A DNA stretch of 64,000 nt. Origin: Solirubrobacter pauli. Lineage in GTDB: Bacteria > Actinomycetota > Thermoleophilia > Solirubrobacterales > Solirubrobacteraceae. The stretch covers positions 1,411,426 to 1,475,425 of the forward strand of contig NZ_RBIL01000001.1 of NCBI RefSeq assembly GCF_003633755.1. The letters are read 5' to 3'. The notes beneath the pieces were generated by a model. That model saw nothing but the letters and a program-made list of their open reading frames with translations. It had not been told where the DNA came from and searched no databases. A program made the translations under genes and the position numbers. This document shows, piece after piece, positions 48,309-56,974 of the stretch (positions are counted from its first letter, which is position 1; each line of letters opens with the position of its first letter).

Positions 48309-49429
48309 GCGCGCAGCAGGATCGCCTCACCCTGGCCGCCACCGCCGCACAGCGTCGCGACGCCGACGCCTCCCCCACGTCGGCGCAGCTCGTACGCCAG
48401 CGTGAGCACGAGGCGCAGGCCGGAGCCCGCGAGCGGGTGGCCGATCGCGACCGCGCCGCCGTTGACGTTCACGCGGTCCAGGTCGATCGCGAGCGCGTCG
48501 GCGGAGGCGATGACGACGCCGGCGAACGCCTCGTTGATCTCCCACAGGTCGACATCGGCCGCGCTGAGGCCGTGACGCTCGAGCACGAGCCGCGACGCCT
48601 CGGCCGGCCGCAGGTGCAGCGTCGAGTCGGGGCCGGCCACCACCGCGCGCCCGACGACCTCCGCCAGCGGGTCGCTCGCCCGGTCGGCCGTGGTGATGAT
48701 CGCGGCGGCCGCGCCGTCGGAGACCTGCGACGCGTTGCCCGCGGTGATCGTGCCGTCGGCGGTGAACGCGGGCGCCAGATCCGCGAGGGTCTCGTAGGCG
48801 GTCTCGCGCACGCCCTCGTCGTGCGTCAGGTCGCCGATCGGGGCGATCTCGTCGGCGAGCCGGCCTCGGCCCGCGAGCGCCCGCGCGTGCGACGCGGCCG
48901 CGAGCCGGTCCTGCGCCTCGCGGGTGACGCCGAGCCGCACGTTCTCGGCGTCCGACATCGCGCCCATGCCCTCGCCCGCGATCGAGCAGTGCAGGCCGTC
49001 GTGGACCATCACGTCGGTCATGGCCCGCGCGCCCATCTTCGTGCCCGGCCGCAGGTGGATCGCGTGCGGCGCCCGGGTCATCGAGTCGAACCCGCCCGCG
49101 AGCACCGTCGTCGCCTCCCCGGCCCGGATCATCGCGGCGGCCATCGCCACCGCGCTCATCGACGCCAGGCACACGTCGTTGAGCGTGATCCCCGGCACCG
49201 TCCGCCCGACCCCGCCGGCCAGCGCGGCCCGCCGCCCGGGGTTCTGCCCGTTCGCGGCCTGCAGGACGTTGCCGACGGCGATGTAGTCGGGCCGCAGGTC
49301 CGTGCGCTCGAGCGCCGCCCGCACGGCGTGCGCGCCCAGCTCGACCGCGTCGATCGCCGACAGCGCGCCGTTGAGCTTGCCGACCGGGGTCCGCGCTCCC
49401 GCGGCGATCACGACTGGCTGCGTGCCCAT
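48305..49429 (-). CDS. Acetyl-CoA acetyltransferase (thiolase)
   Basis: 374 residues. Thiolase catalytic residues are visible: acylated Cys in NDVCLASMSAV (about 88), His in the NGGAVAIGHPLAGSG segment (about 328) and Cys in ATLCGGGGQG (about 358); NEAFA lies near 298. It condenses or cleaves acyl-CoA, here probably in fatty-acid or sterol side-chain breakdown. ATG at 49429; a TTG one codon upstream is an alternative. First gene of a three-gene minus-strand operon. Confidence 0.9.
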   Translation of the reverse strand: MGTQPVVIAAGARTPVGKLNGALSAIDAVELGAHAVRAALERTDLRPDYIAVGNVLQAANGQNPGRRAALAGGVGRTVPGITLNDVCLASMSAVAMAAAMIRAGEATTVLAGGFDSMTRAPHAIHLRPGTKMGARAMTDVMVHDGLHCSIAGEGMGAMSDAENVRLGVTREAQDRLAAASHARALAGRGRLADEIAPIGDLTHDEGVRETAYETLADLAPAFTADGTITAGNASQVSDGAAAAIITTADRASDPLAEVVGRAVVAGPDSTLHLRPAEASRLVLERHGLSAADVDLWEINEAFAGVVIASADALAIDLDRVNVNGGAVAIGHPLAGSGLRLVLTLAYELRRRGGGVGVATLCGGGGQGEAILLRA

Positions 49430-49451
49430 CAAGTGTGAGATGGTCGCACGT

Positions 49452-50327
49452 ATGAAGCGGCTCCTGACCCTGACGCGCCTGATGCTCCTCTCCCGCCGTG
49501 AGCCCGTGTCACGGACGCCCGCGGAAGTGGGGCTCGACTACGAGCCGGTCGCGTTCCCGGCGTCCGACGGCGTCGGCATCAAGGGCTGGTTCGTGCCCGC
49601 CGCGGGCGAGGGTCCCAAGCCGACGATCGTGTTCGTGCACGGGTGGATGTGGAACCGGCTCGGCAACGTCGCCGGCCGCGCGCCGATCGACGACCGCGAC
49701 GTGGACTTCCTGCCCGCCACGAAGGCGCTGCACGACGCGGGCTACAGCGTGCTGCTGTACGACGTCCGCCGCCACGGCGAGAGCCAGAAGGGCAAGGGGC
49801 TCGTGTCGTTCGGGCCGCTGGAGAAGAACGACTTCGTCGGCGCGGTCAACTACCTGCGCACGCGGGCGGACGTGGACGGCGAGCGGATCGGGTCGATCGG
49901 GATCTCGATGGGCGGCACGATCGCGCTCTACGGCGCCCCGGAGTGCCAGCCGATCAAGGCGATCCTGGCGGTCCAGCCGGCCAAGGTCACGACCTTCAAC
50001 AACAACTTCGCGCTCGACCAGTTCGGGATCTTCGGGCCGCTGATCGTCGCGCCGATCGAGCTGATCTACCGGGCGACCAAGACGCCGCCACCGAGCGTGC
50101 AGGATCCGGGTGAGCCGGCCAAGCGGCTCGACGGGACCGTCGTCAAGTACGTGCAGGGCACGGGCGACCGCTGGGGCACGATGGTCGACGTCCTGGGCTT
50201 CGCGGAGGGCACGCCGACCCTGGACGGGCCGGTCGTGCACTACCCCTCGAGCGGCCGCTACGACGGCTACCGCTACGTGTCGGCCGAGACCGAGGACATC
50301 GTCGACTTCTTCCAGCGGCGGCTGTAG
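49452..50327 (+). CDS. Alpha/beta-hydrolase (serine esterase type)
   Basis: 291 residues, no convincing signal peptide but a basic-hydrophobic N-terminus (MKRLLTLTRLMLLSRRE). Oxyanion region VFVHGWMW (about 58), DVRRHGES, nucleophile GISMGG with Ser152. The expected Asp and His near the C-terminus are not clear (DGYRYVSAETED), so activity is less certain. Divergent from the thiolase gene with only 22 bases between starts, so both transcripts are probably leaderless. Confidence 0.78.
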   Translation: MKRLLTLTRLMLLSRREPVSRTPAEVGLDYEPVAFPASDGVGIKGWFVPAAGEGPKPTIVFVHGWMWNRLGNVAGRAPIDDRDVDFLPATKALHDAGYSVLLYDVRRHGESQKGKGLVSFGPLEKNDFVGAVNYLRTRADVDGERIGSIGISMGGTIALYGAPECQPIKAILAVQPAKVTTFNNNFALDQFGIFGPLIVAPIELIYRATKTPPPSVQDPGEPAKRLDGTVVKYVQGTGDRWGTMVDVLGFAEGTPTLDGPVVHYPSSGRYDGYRYVSAETEDIVDFFQRRL

Positions 50328-50335
50328 GAAGCTCC

Positions 50336-51160
50336 TTAAGGCTTCGGCTTGGGCATCTGCGAACGCAACAGCGCGTCGAAGCCCGCGTCCGGCAGCACCT
50401 TGCGCAGCGACATGAACAGCCCGGCGGACGGCGCCACGCGGTAGCGGGCGCGCGGCTTGTCGGACGTCAGCGCCTTGAGGATCGTCTCGCCGACGGCCTC
50501 GGCGCTGCACGCCAGCATCCCGAGCGCGCCCGTCGTGTAGCTCGACGTGACCTCGGCCACCTCGTCGTTGAAGCTCGCGTACGGGCCCGGCTCCTGCACG
50601 CGCCGGCCGACCGCGGTCTTGCCCAGCGGCGTCTTGACGAAGCCGGGCTCGACCAGCACGGTCTTGACGCCGAACGGCCGCGTCTCGTAGCGCAGCGCGT
50701 CGCTGATCGCCTCCAGCGCGTGCTTGGTGCCGCAGTAATAGCCCGTGCCCGGCCAGGTGAACTTGCCGTTCATCGAGCCGACCGTGACGATCGTGCCGGC
50801 CCGCCGCTCGCGCATCTGGGGCAGCACGAGCTGCGTCAGCCGCACCGGGCCGAAGACGTTGGTCTCGAACAGCCCGCGGACGCGGTCCATCGGGACCGAC
50901 TCGATCGCCCCGACCTCCTGGATGCCGGCGTTGTTGACCAGCGCGTCGATGCCCTGCGGGATCGCGGCGACGGCCGCGGCCATCGACTCCTCGCTCGTGA
51001 CGTCGAGCGCCAGCGTCTTGCAGCCGTCCGCTTCGAGGTCGGCGATCGACTCCGTCCGGCGCGCGGTCGCGTACACCTCGAACCCGTTCTTCGCCAGCAC
51101 CTGCGCCGTGGCGCGGCCGATGCCCGACGAGCACCCGGTGATCAGCACGGTCTTGGTCAT
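50336..51160 (-). CDS. Short-chain dehydrogenase/reductase
   Basis: 274 residues. Classical SDR features: cofactor loop ITGCSSGIGRAT (about 6-17), LDVTSEES, NNAGI (about 78), Ser in GSMNGK (about 127) and YxxxK in YYCGTKHAL (about 142). Probably NADP-linked given Arg residues after the second strand (ATARRTE). ATG at 51160 overlaps the MMPL gene stop. Lipid or sterol alcohol/ketone oxidation would suit the region. Confidence 0.88.
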   Translation of the reverse strand: MTKTVLITGCSSGIGRATAQVLAKNGFEVYATARRTESIADLEADGCKTLALDVTSEESMAAAVAAIPQGIDALVNNAGIQEVGAIESVPMDRVRGLFETNVFGPVRLTQLVLPQMRERRAGTIVTVGSMNGKFTWPGTGYYCGTKHALEAISDALRYETRPFGVKTVLVEPGFVKTPLGKTAVGRRVQEPGPYASFNDEVAEVTSSYTTGALGMLACSAEAVGETILKALTSDKPRARYRVAPSAGLFMSLRKVLPDAGFDALLRSQMPKPKP

Positions 51161-53346
51161 GCGGTCGTAGCCACCTCTTGTTCGGCCTTCTTCGTCACGG
51201 GAGTCTCGGAGGACTCGAAGTCCATGTTCGGCAGCACCCGGTCCAGCCACTTCGGGATCCACCAGTTCTTGTCGCCCATCAGCTCCATCGTCGTCGGCAC
51301 GAGGACGAGGCGCACGATCGTCGCGTCGAGCGCGATCGCCACGGCCAGGCCGACGCCGATCTCCTTGACCTGCGGCACGCCCGTGCCGGCGAAGATCGCG
51401 AACACCGCGACCATGATCAGCGCCGCGCTGGAGATCGTCTTGGCGCTCGCGGCCAGGCCCTGGGCGACGGCCTGCTGCGTGTCGTGCGTCGCGTGGTAGC
51501 GCTCCTTGATGCGCGAGAGCATGAAGACCTCGTAGTCCATGCTCAAGCCGAACACGACGGCCAGCAGCAGCGCGGGCGTGATCGCCTGCACGTAGCCGAG
51601 CGACTCGAAGCCGGTGACGGAGTCGAACCAGCCCCACTGGAAGACCATCACGAGCACGCCGTAGGACGCGGCGACCGACAGCGCGTTCATCAGCACCGCC
51701 TTGATCGGCAGCACGACGCTGCGCAGCACGACCAGCAGCACGAGGAAGCTCAGCACCACCACGAACAGGCCGACCTTCCACAGCGACCCGGAGATGACCG
51801 CGGTGTCGTCGAGGTTCTGCGCGGTCGGACCGCCGACGTGCAGCGTGCCGCCCGTCGGGGGCAGCAGGCCGCGCAGGCGCTTGACCAGCGCCACCGTCGC
51901 CTCGCTCTCGGGCGACTGCTCGGGCGTGACGAGGATCAGCGCCTTCTGGCCGTCCTCGGAGATCACCGGATCCTGCACCGCGCGCACGTTCTCCAGCCGC
52001 TCGAGGTCACCCTTGAACGAGGACAGCGCCGTCTGGTCGACCGGCCCGCGGAAGTCCGCGACCAGCTCCACCATCCCGAGCGAGCCCGGCCCGCCGAGCT
52101 GCTCGGACGCGAGCTCGAACCCGACGCGCGTCTCGAAGTCCTTCGGGAACATCGCGATCGCCGCCGTGTTCTCCTTCATCACGAGCGCGGGTGACGCGAT
52201 CGCGAGCATGATGGCCGTCGCCGCGAGCGCGAACGGCAGCGGGCGGCGCATCAGCATCGCCGTCCAGCGCTCCCAGAAGGTCGGCCCGGTCCGCGGCGGG
52301 CGGCGCCGCTTCAAGCGGCCGATCAGCTTCCCCGGCTCGGACACGCGGTGCCCGAGCGCGGCGATCAGCGCCGGCAGCAGCGTGACCGCCGCCAGCACGG
52401 CGATGCCGACGACCACGATCGCGCCGACCGCCATCGAGCGCACGACGGTCGCGTCGATCAGGAACAGCCCGGCCAGCGCGACGATCACCGTCACGCCGCT
52501 GAACGCCACCGCCATGCCGGAGGTGCGCAGCGCCACGGCCCGGGCGTCGTCGGCCGAGTGGCCCGCGCCCAGCTCCTCGCGGTAGCGGGCGAGGATGAAC
52601 AGCGAGTAGTCCACCGCCACGCCGATGCCGAGCATCGACGCCATGTTGGTCACGAAGGTCGACATGCCGTAGACCTGCGAGAGGAAGAAGATGATCGCGC
52701 CGGTGACGACGACCGCGGCGACGCCGAGCGCGAGCGGCAGCGCGGCCGCCGCGAGCGAGCCGAAGACGATCAGCAGGATGATCAGCACGATCGGCAGCCC
52801 GAAGAGCTCCGCCTGCTCGAGGTCCTCCTTGGACAGCTCCTGGATGCCCGCCCACAACGCGCTCTGCCCGACGAGGTGGACCGCGAGGTCGTCGCCCGCC
52901 TCCCCCGCGTGCAGGTTCTCCCGCATGACCGTGGCCGCGTCGACGGCCTCGTCGCGGTCGCCCTCGACGACGAGCGGCATGATCACCACCGGGTCCGTCG
53001 ACGCCCGCGCGGCGTCGGCGGCCTGCGGGTCGAGCCGGACCGCGTCGACGTCCTTGAAGCCGTCACGCTCGACGCGGTCGACCGCCGCGGCGAGCTTCGC
53101 CGCGTCGCCCGAGCGGTTGTCGAAGACCACCGACAGCATCTCGGCCGGCCGGCCGAAGTCCCGGCCGAGCGCCTCGGACACGACCTGCGAGCCCGAGCCG
53201 GCGCTCTCGAAGCCGCCGCCCGTCAGGTTCTCGGTCTGCCGCCCGGCGAACGGAATCGAGACCACGACGATGGCCAACCAGATGATCAGGACGATTCGGC
53301 GACGCCGAGCGATGAAGCGCTCGAGTCGGTCCATGGCGGCTTGCAT
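51157..53346 (-). CDS. MMPL/RND-family transporter
   Basis: 729 residues, two repeats of a large outer domain followed by a six-helix block. Membrane helix 1 lies at about 17-34. The MMPL signature GIGVAVDYSLFILARYREEL (about 242-261) and its second copy VVFGLSMDYEVFMLSRIKERY (in part, near 600) carry the Asp-Tyr pair used in proton relay. It should export lipids, siderophores or drugs across the membrane. The start is ATG 53346 (TAGAAA box 6 bases upstream) or ATG 53334. Followed by the SDR gene with ATGA overlap; divergent from the hydrolase operon. Confidence 0.9.
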   Translation of the reverse strand: MQAAMDRLERFIARRRRIVLIIWLAIVVVSIPFAGRQTENLTGGGFESAGSGSQVVSEALGRDFGRPAEMLSVVFDNRSGDAAKLAAAVDRVERDGFKDVDAVRLDPQAADAARASTDPVVIMPLVVEGDRDEAVDAATVMRENLHAGEAGDDLAVHLVGQSALWAGIQELSKEDLEQAELFGLPIVLIILLIVFGSLAAAALPLALGVAAVVVTGAIIFFLSQVYGMSTFVTNMASMLGIGVAVDYSLFILARYREELGAGHSADDARAVALRTSGMAVAFSGVTVIVALAGLFLIDATVVRSMAVGAIVVVGIAVLAAVTLLPALIAALGHRVSEPGKLIGRLKRRRPPRTGPTFWERWTAMLMRRPLPFALAATAIMLAIASPALVMKENTAAIAMFPKDFETRVGFELASEQLGGPGSLGMVELVADFRGPVDQTALSSFKGDLERLENVRAVQDPVISEDGQKALILVTPEQSPESEATVALVKRLRGLLPPTGGTLHVGGPTAQNLDDTAVISGSLWKVGLFVVVLSFLVLLVVLRSVVLPIKAVLMNALSVAASYGVLVMVFQWGWFDSVTGFESLGYVQAITPALLLAVVFGLSMDYEVFMLSRIKERYHATHDTQQAVAQGLAASAKTISSAALIMVAVFAIFAGTGVPQVKEIGVGLAVAIALDATIVRLVLVPTTMELMGDKNWWIPKWLDRVLPNMDFESSETPVTKKAEQEVATTA

Positions 53347-53352
53347 TGGGAG

Positions 53353-53358
53353 TTTCTA
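53353..53358 (-). promoter_or_regulatory. Putative -10 box (TAGAAA) of the MMPL gene
   Basis: TAGAAA within CGGATAGAAA ends 6 bases before the ATG at 53346. The divergent operon has a near-identical CGGATAGAAC box. Confidence 0.4.
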
Positions 53359-53429
53359 TCCGAGTCCGGCGTGCCTGTGGGAATACCGCCCTGACCGTTC
53401 GGCGCTTGCATTCGCCCGCCGAGCGCGGA

Positions 53430-53435
53430 TAGAAC
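53430..53435 (+). promoter_or_regulatory. Putative -10 box (TAGAAC) of the hydrolase-DyP operon
   Basis: TAGAAC within CGGATAGAAC ends 10 bases before the TTG at 53446. The shared CGGATAGAA element with the MMPL promoter hints at common control. Confidence 0.4.
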
Positions 53436-53445
53436 ACGCACACCC

Positions 53446-54450
53446 TTGACCGAGACACATCCCGTTTCCACCTCCGACGGCACCGAGATCCGTCTGACCC
53501 GCCACCAGTTCGGCAACAAGGGTCCGATCGTCCTGGCGCCGGGCTACGGCAACGCCGCGAGCGCGTTCGCCATCGACACCGTGCCGAAGAACTGGGTCCA
53601 GTACCTGGGCGAGCACGGCTACGACGTCTGGCTGCTGGACTACCGCGCCAGCCCCGAGCTGCCGGCGAGCCGCACGCAGTTCACCGTCGACGACATCGCG
53701 CTGCGCGACTGGCCCGCGGCGGTGGACACGGTCCGCGAGCGGACCGGCGAGGACACCGTCCAGGTCTTCGGGCACTGCGTCGGCGGGCTGTCGCTGTTCA
53801 TGGCGATGGGCGCCGGCATGGAAGGTGTCCGCAGCGCGACCTTCTCCAGCCTCGCCGGCAACCCGATCCCGACCCCCGGCAACCAGGCCCGCGCCTGGGC
53901 GCGGATGGCGACGCTGTTCAAGCTGCTCGGGATCAAGTTCCTCGACGTCGAGTACGACCCGAAGCGCTGGGACGGCAAGGCGATCGAGGCCGTGATGCGG
54001 CTCGTGCCCTTCAAGCACATCTACAACACGCCGATCGCGCGCCGGATCTACTTCATCTACGGCGACGTCTACGACTACGAGAACATCAACCGCCCGACGA
54101 TGGAGCAGGCGGTGCCCGGCTTCTTCGGCGGCGGCAACCTGACGTTCTTCGAGCACATCTCGCTGATGATCCGCGCCAGCGAGGCGCGCGACGCCGGCGG
54201 CAAGGACGCCTACTGGGCCAACCTCGAGAACTTCAAGGTCCCGATCAACTTCATCACCGGCGAGCACAACAAGATGTTCGTCCCGAAGGGCCTGCAGCGC
54301 TCGTATGACACGCTGCGCAAGGCCCACGGCAACAGCCTGTACTCCCACGACGTGATCTCCGGCTACGCGCACCTGGATCTGTGGCTGGGCTCGAACGCCG
54401 AGCGCGACGTGTGGCCGACCGCCCTTGCCGAGCTGGAGAAGCACAACTAG
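53446..54450 (+). CDS. Alpha/beta-hydrolase with Cys in the nucleophile position
   Basis: 334 residues from a TTG. Fold landmarks: LAPGYGNAASAF oxyanion region (about 30-41), LLDYRASPELP, nucleophile elbow GHCVGG with Cys111 where Ser is usual, and a late GEHNKMF (Asp/Glu region) and SGYAHLDLW with the likely catalytic His. Cys nucleophiles are known in dienelactone hydrolases; I also recall this branch fused to GMC oxidoreductases. It starts a five-gene operon with gaps of -20 to +4 bases ending in a DyP peroxidase. Substrate probably an ester, lactone or acyl group. Confidence 0.82.
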   Translation: MTETHPVSTSDGTEIRLTRHQFGNKGPIVLAPGYGNAASAFAIDTVPKNWVQYLGEHGYDVWLLDYRASPELPASRTQFTVDDIALRDWPAAVDTVRERTGEDTVQVFGHCVGGLSLFMAMGAGMEGVRSATFSSLAGNPIPTPGNQARAWARMATLFKLLGIKFLDVEYDPKRWDGKAIEAVMRLVPFKHIYNTPIARRIYFIYGDVYDYENINRPTMEQAVPGFFGGGNLTFFEHISLMIRASEARDAGGKDAYWANLENFKVPINFITGEHNKMFVPKGLQRSYDTLRKAHGNSLYSHDVISGYAHLDLWLGSNAERDVWPTALAELEKHN

Positions 54451-54452
54451 CC

Positions 54453-55904
54453 ATGAGCGCCACCGAGGACCAGCCGCGGACCGGCCATGCCGGTCTGGAC
54501 GACTTCTTCGCCTACCCCTTCGCGCAGGCGATCCAGGACCGGCGGACGCGCCGCGTGGCGCAGGGCACGTCGCTGCCGCACGGCGCGCAGCCGTACGAGT
54601 CCAGCAACGCGCCGTCGCCGCTGTCGCCGCTGGAGGAAGCGATCCTGATCGCCTCCACCAGCGTCACCGGCGCGGTCATGCACGACGGGCCGACGAAGAA
54701 GACGGACGGCTCGCCGGAGCTCGGGACGATGTTCCTCGAGGTCGCCGGCCGGGCCGCGTCGAGCGCCGACAACGCGCAGGCGACGTCGTTCTTCATGACC
54801 AACGACGAGGGCGTCTTCCTGATCGAGCGCCCGCGCGGCCAGCAGGCGCTGGACCTGTTCAAGGAGATCCCGCCGCGGTGGGAGGACCGCACGGAGGACG
54901 ACTGGCTGTCGTTCGCCAACGCGGTCAAGCGCAAGGTGTACGACGGACGCTTCTCGATGCCCGAGAAGCAGTGGCCGTACTTCCTCGGCTGGAACGGCCA
55001 GATGACCAACGCCCCCGGCACGACCCAGTTCCTGCCGGTGGTCGACAACACGCGCCAGTACATCAACGTGCTGCTGATCCTGCTCAGCGAGCCGCACGGC
55101 AAGGTGCCGCTGTTCATCGACGACTGGCAGCCGTTCCGGCCGAAGAACGCCATGGAGTGGGCGGCGTGGGCGGCGTCCAAGCTCGGCCTCGTGGACACGA
55201 TCCCCTACCAGCCCATCGGCGGGCTCAAGCGCGCGCGAGGCGGGTTCGCGTCCCTGGACGTGCCGGCGCCGCTCGGGTCGATCACGACCGTGCGCACGGA
55301 CTACGAGGCGCACTTCTTGTTCCAGAACCTGATGCTCACGGCCGAGGCGCTGCGCCTGGGCGCGTGGGTGCACGGCGCGCCGATGATCCCGCACGTGTGG
55401 CAGCGCGACCCCGCCAAGGGCATCCTCGGCCTCGGCTTCCGCGAGTACCAGGCGAAGACGTTCGACAGCCGCTGGAAGCGCTGGCCGCCGGTGCCCGCCT
55501 CCCAGCCCGCCTACGTCGGCATCGACGGCGTGCTCGAAGGGCTCTGCCCGCCGTACGTGAACGACATGGACGCGGCCGTCGACCAGGTGCTCGAGGAGAA
55601 GTTCGGGCCGGGCGGCACGTACGCGAACGCCGACGTGTTCGCCCAGTCCTACCGCGACAAGGCGACGGCCGAGACCTACATGAAGGCCGCCGGCCATCCG
55701 CCGCACGAGGCGATCGAGTACACGAAGGAGATCTGCCGCTACCTGGTGGAGACCTACGGCCGCTTCCCGGCGCACACGGATCCGTTCCACCTGCCCGGCA
55801 TCTGGCTGCAGTGCTCGCACCTGGAGATCGAGTACTACGAGCAGTACGCGAACCCCCGCCACGTCGCGCGACAGGCCGAGGGCCGGGAGATCTGGAAGCG
55901 GTAG
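54453..55904 (+). CDS. Unknown protein, possibly nitroreductase-superfamily
   Basis: 483 residues, soluble. SPLEEAILIASTSVTG (about 52-67) and especially EAHFLFQNLMLTAEALRLGAWVHG (about 287-310, in part) resemble the two FMN-contacting helices of nitroreductase-fold proteins, but no firm flavin motif can be assigned and the protein is more than twice the usual length. Many Trp/Tyr/Pro residues and a His/Cys-containing tail (HLPGIWLQCSHLEIEYYE in part). The ATG at 54453 follows the hydrolase stop after two bases. Function unknown; context implies oxidation of a hydrophobic substrate. Confidence 0.6.
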   Translation: MSATEDQPRTGHAGLDDFFAYPFAQAIQDRRTRRVAQGTSLPHGAQPYESSNAPSPLSPLEEAILIASTSVTGAVMHDGPTKKTDGSPELGTMFLEVAGRAASSADNAQATSFFMTNDEGVFLIERPRGQQALDLFKEIPPRWEDRTEDDWLSFANAVKRKVYDGRFSMPEKQWPYFLGWNGQMTNAPGTTQFLPVVDNTRQYINVLLILLSEPHGKVPLFIDDWQPFRPKNAMEWAAWAASKLGLVDTIPYQPIGGLKRARGGFASLDVPAPLGSITTVRTDYEAHFLFQNLMLTAEALRLGAWVHGAPMIPHVWQRDPAKGILGLGFREYQAKTFDSRWKRWPPVPASQPAYVGIDGVLEGLCPPYVNDMDAAVDQVLEEKFGPGGTYANADVFAQSYRDKATAETYMKAAGHPPHEAIEYTKEICRYLVETYGRFPAHTDPFHLPGIWLQCSHLEIEYYEQYANPRHVARQAEGREIWKR

Positions 55905-55908
55905 CGAG

Positions 55909-56439
55909 ATGGGGAACGTCCACGGCCGGATGACCGGCCTGACGCTCTTCACGCCCATCCGGCCACAGTGGGTGTGGTTCCTGAAGATCGGCCTGCCGCT
56001 CACCCGGCACCTGCCGTTCATGGCGCGCCACATCCTGCAGTTCAACTTCATCAAGTTCGTGCGCTGGACGATCGTGCCCGGGCTCGACGGCGAGCGGCTC
56101 AACTACCGGTACCTGTACTTCGAGAGCAACTTCGACGGGCCCTGGCAGCACTACATCGACGCGTTCGCCTACGTGATCCCGCTCGACATCCGCGTCACCT
56201 GGGGACGCGGGCCGGGCTTCCCGGCGCCGCCGCCCGCCGAGCCGCTGAAGGCGTGGATCGCCATGAACTCGATGGACGGCGGCACCTACTACTGCGCGCA
56301 CGCGGACGAGTCGACGCGGATGGTCAACAACGCGCTGGCCGTGAAGGAGCGCTTCGACGCGCTCGACCGCGACGTGCCGCCCGACGAGTTCCAGGCCGCG
56401 TGGGAGCGGTTCCTGAGCGATGCGCAGGCGCATCTCTGA
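55909..56439 (+). CDS. Unknown protein of the hydrolase-DyP operon (a)
   Basis: 176 residues. A hydrophobic patch (PQWVWFLKIGLPLTRHLPFMARH in part) near the N-terminus could associate with membrane; the rest is mixed alpha/beta with FESNFDGPWQHYIDAF (about 72-87), YVIPLDIRVTWG and MNSMDGGTYYCAHADES. I do not recognise the family. It starts four bases after the previous gene and overlaps the next by 20 bases, so it is clearly an operon member. Confidence 0.55.
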   Translation: MGNVHGRMTGLTLFTPIRPQWVWFLKIGLPLTRHLPFMARHILQFNFIKFVRWTIVPGLDGERLNYRYLYFESNFDGPWQHYIDAFAYVIPLDIRVTWGRGPGFPAPPPAEPLKAWIAMNSMDGGTYYCAHADESTRMVNNALAVKERFDALDRDVPPDEFQAAWERFLSDAQAHL

Positions 56440-56974
56440 GCGCGGCCACCGGGTCGGCGGCGCCTACGCGCTGACGACGTTCGCGCGCGTGCTGCCCGGC
56501 CGCGAGGACGAGCTCGAGGCCTACCTGGAGGCGCTGCCGACCGGCGCCGACAGCCCGTTCGCGCGGATCGACACCCTGCACATCGCCCGCGTGCAGCTGT
56601 TCCGCGCGCTCGTGCACCAGGGCCCGAAGCAGCGCAAGACGGACACGCTGCGGCACGCGCACCTGGTCTTCACGAGCACGATCGACGGCGACCTCGAGCC
56701 GTACCTGGACTGGCTCGCCGCGCTCGTCCCCGAGTGCGACGAGTGGTGGGGCCGCTGCGTCGGCTACCCCGGCCGGCACGACCGCGGGGCGTTCCACGCG
56801 TGGGTGCGCTCGATCCAGGCGCGGCCCGGGCTGTTCCGCTCGGCGATGCCGGACGCGTCCGTGGTCGAAGTGCGCGAGGCGCTCGCCCTGCGGGAGCGCG
56901 TGATCGACTTCGCGGTCGAGGCGCAGGGCCTGTCCGCCGAGGCGCTGCAAGCGCGTTTCCGGGAGCGCTTCTAG
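56420..56974 (+). CDS. Unknown protein of the hydrolase-DyP operon (b), ferredoxin-like fold suspected
   Basis: 184 residues. The beginning (GGAYALTTFARVLPGREDELEAYLEAL, in pieces) has the look of a dimeric alpha/beta-barrel (monooxygenase-type) unit, and HAHLVFTSTIDGDLEPYLDWL could be a second one. DyP peroxidases share that fold, so this may be a domain that is fused to or partners the peroxidase. It overlaps the previous gene by 20 bases and its TAG overlaps the peroxidase GTG by one base. Conserved Cys/Trp cluster PECDEWWGRCVGYPG. Confidence 0.55.
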   Translation: MRRRISERGHRVGGAYALTTFARVLPGREDELEAYLEALPTGADSPFARIDTLHIARVQLFRALVHQGPKQRKTDTLRHAHLVFTSTIDGDLEPYLDWLAALVPECDEWWGRCVGYPGRHDRGAFHAWVRSIQARPGLFRSAMPDASVVEVREALALRERVIDFAVEAQGLSAEALQARFRERF

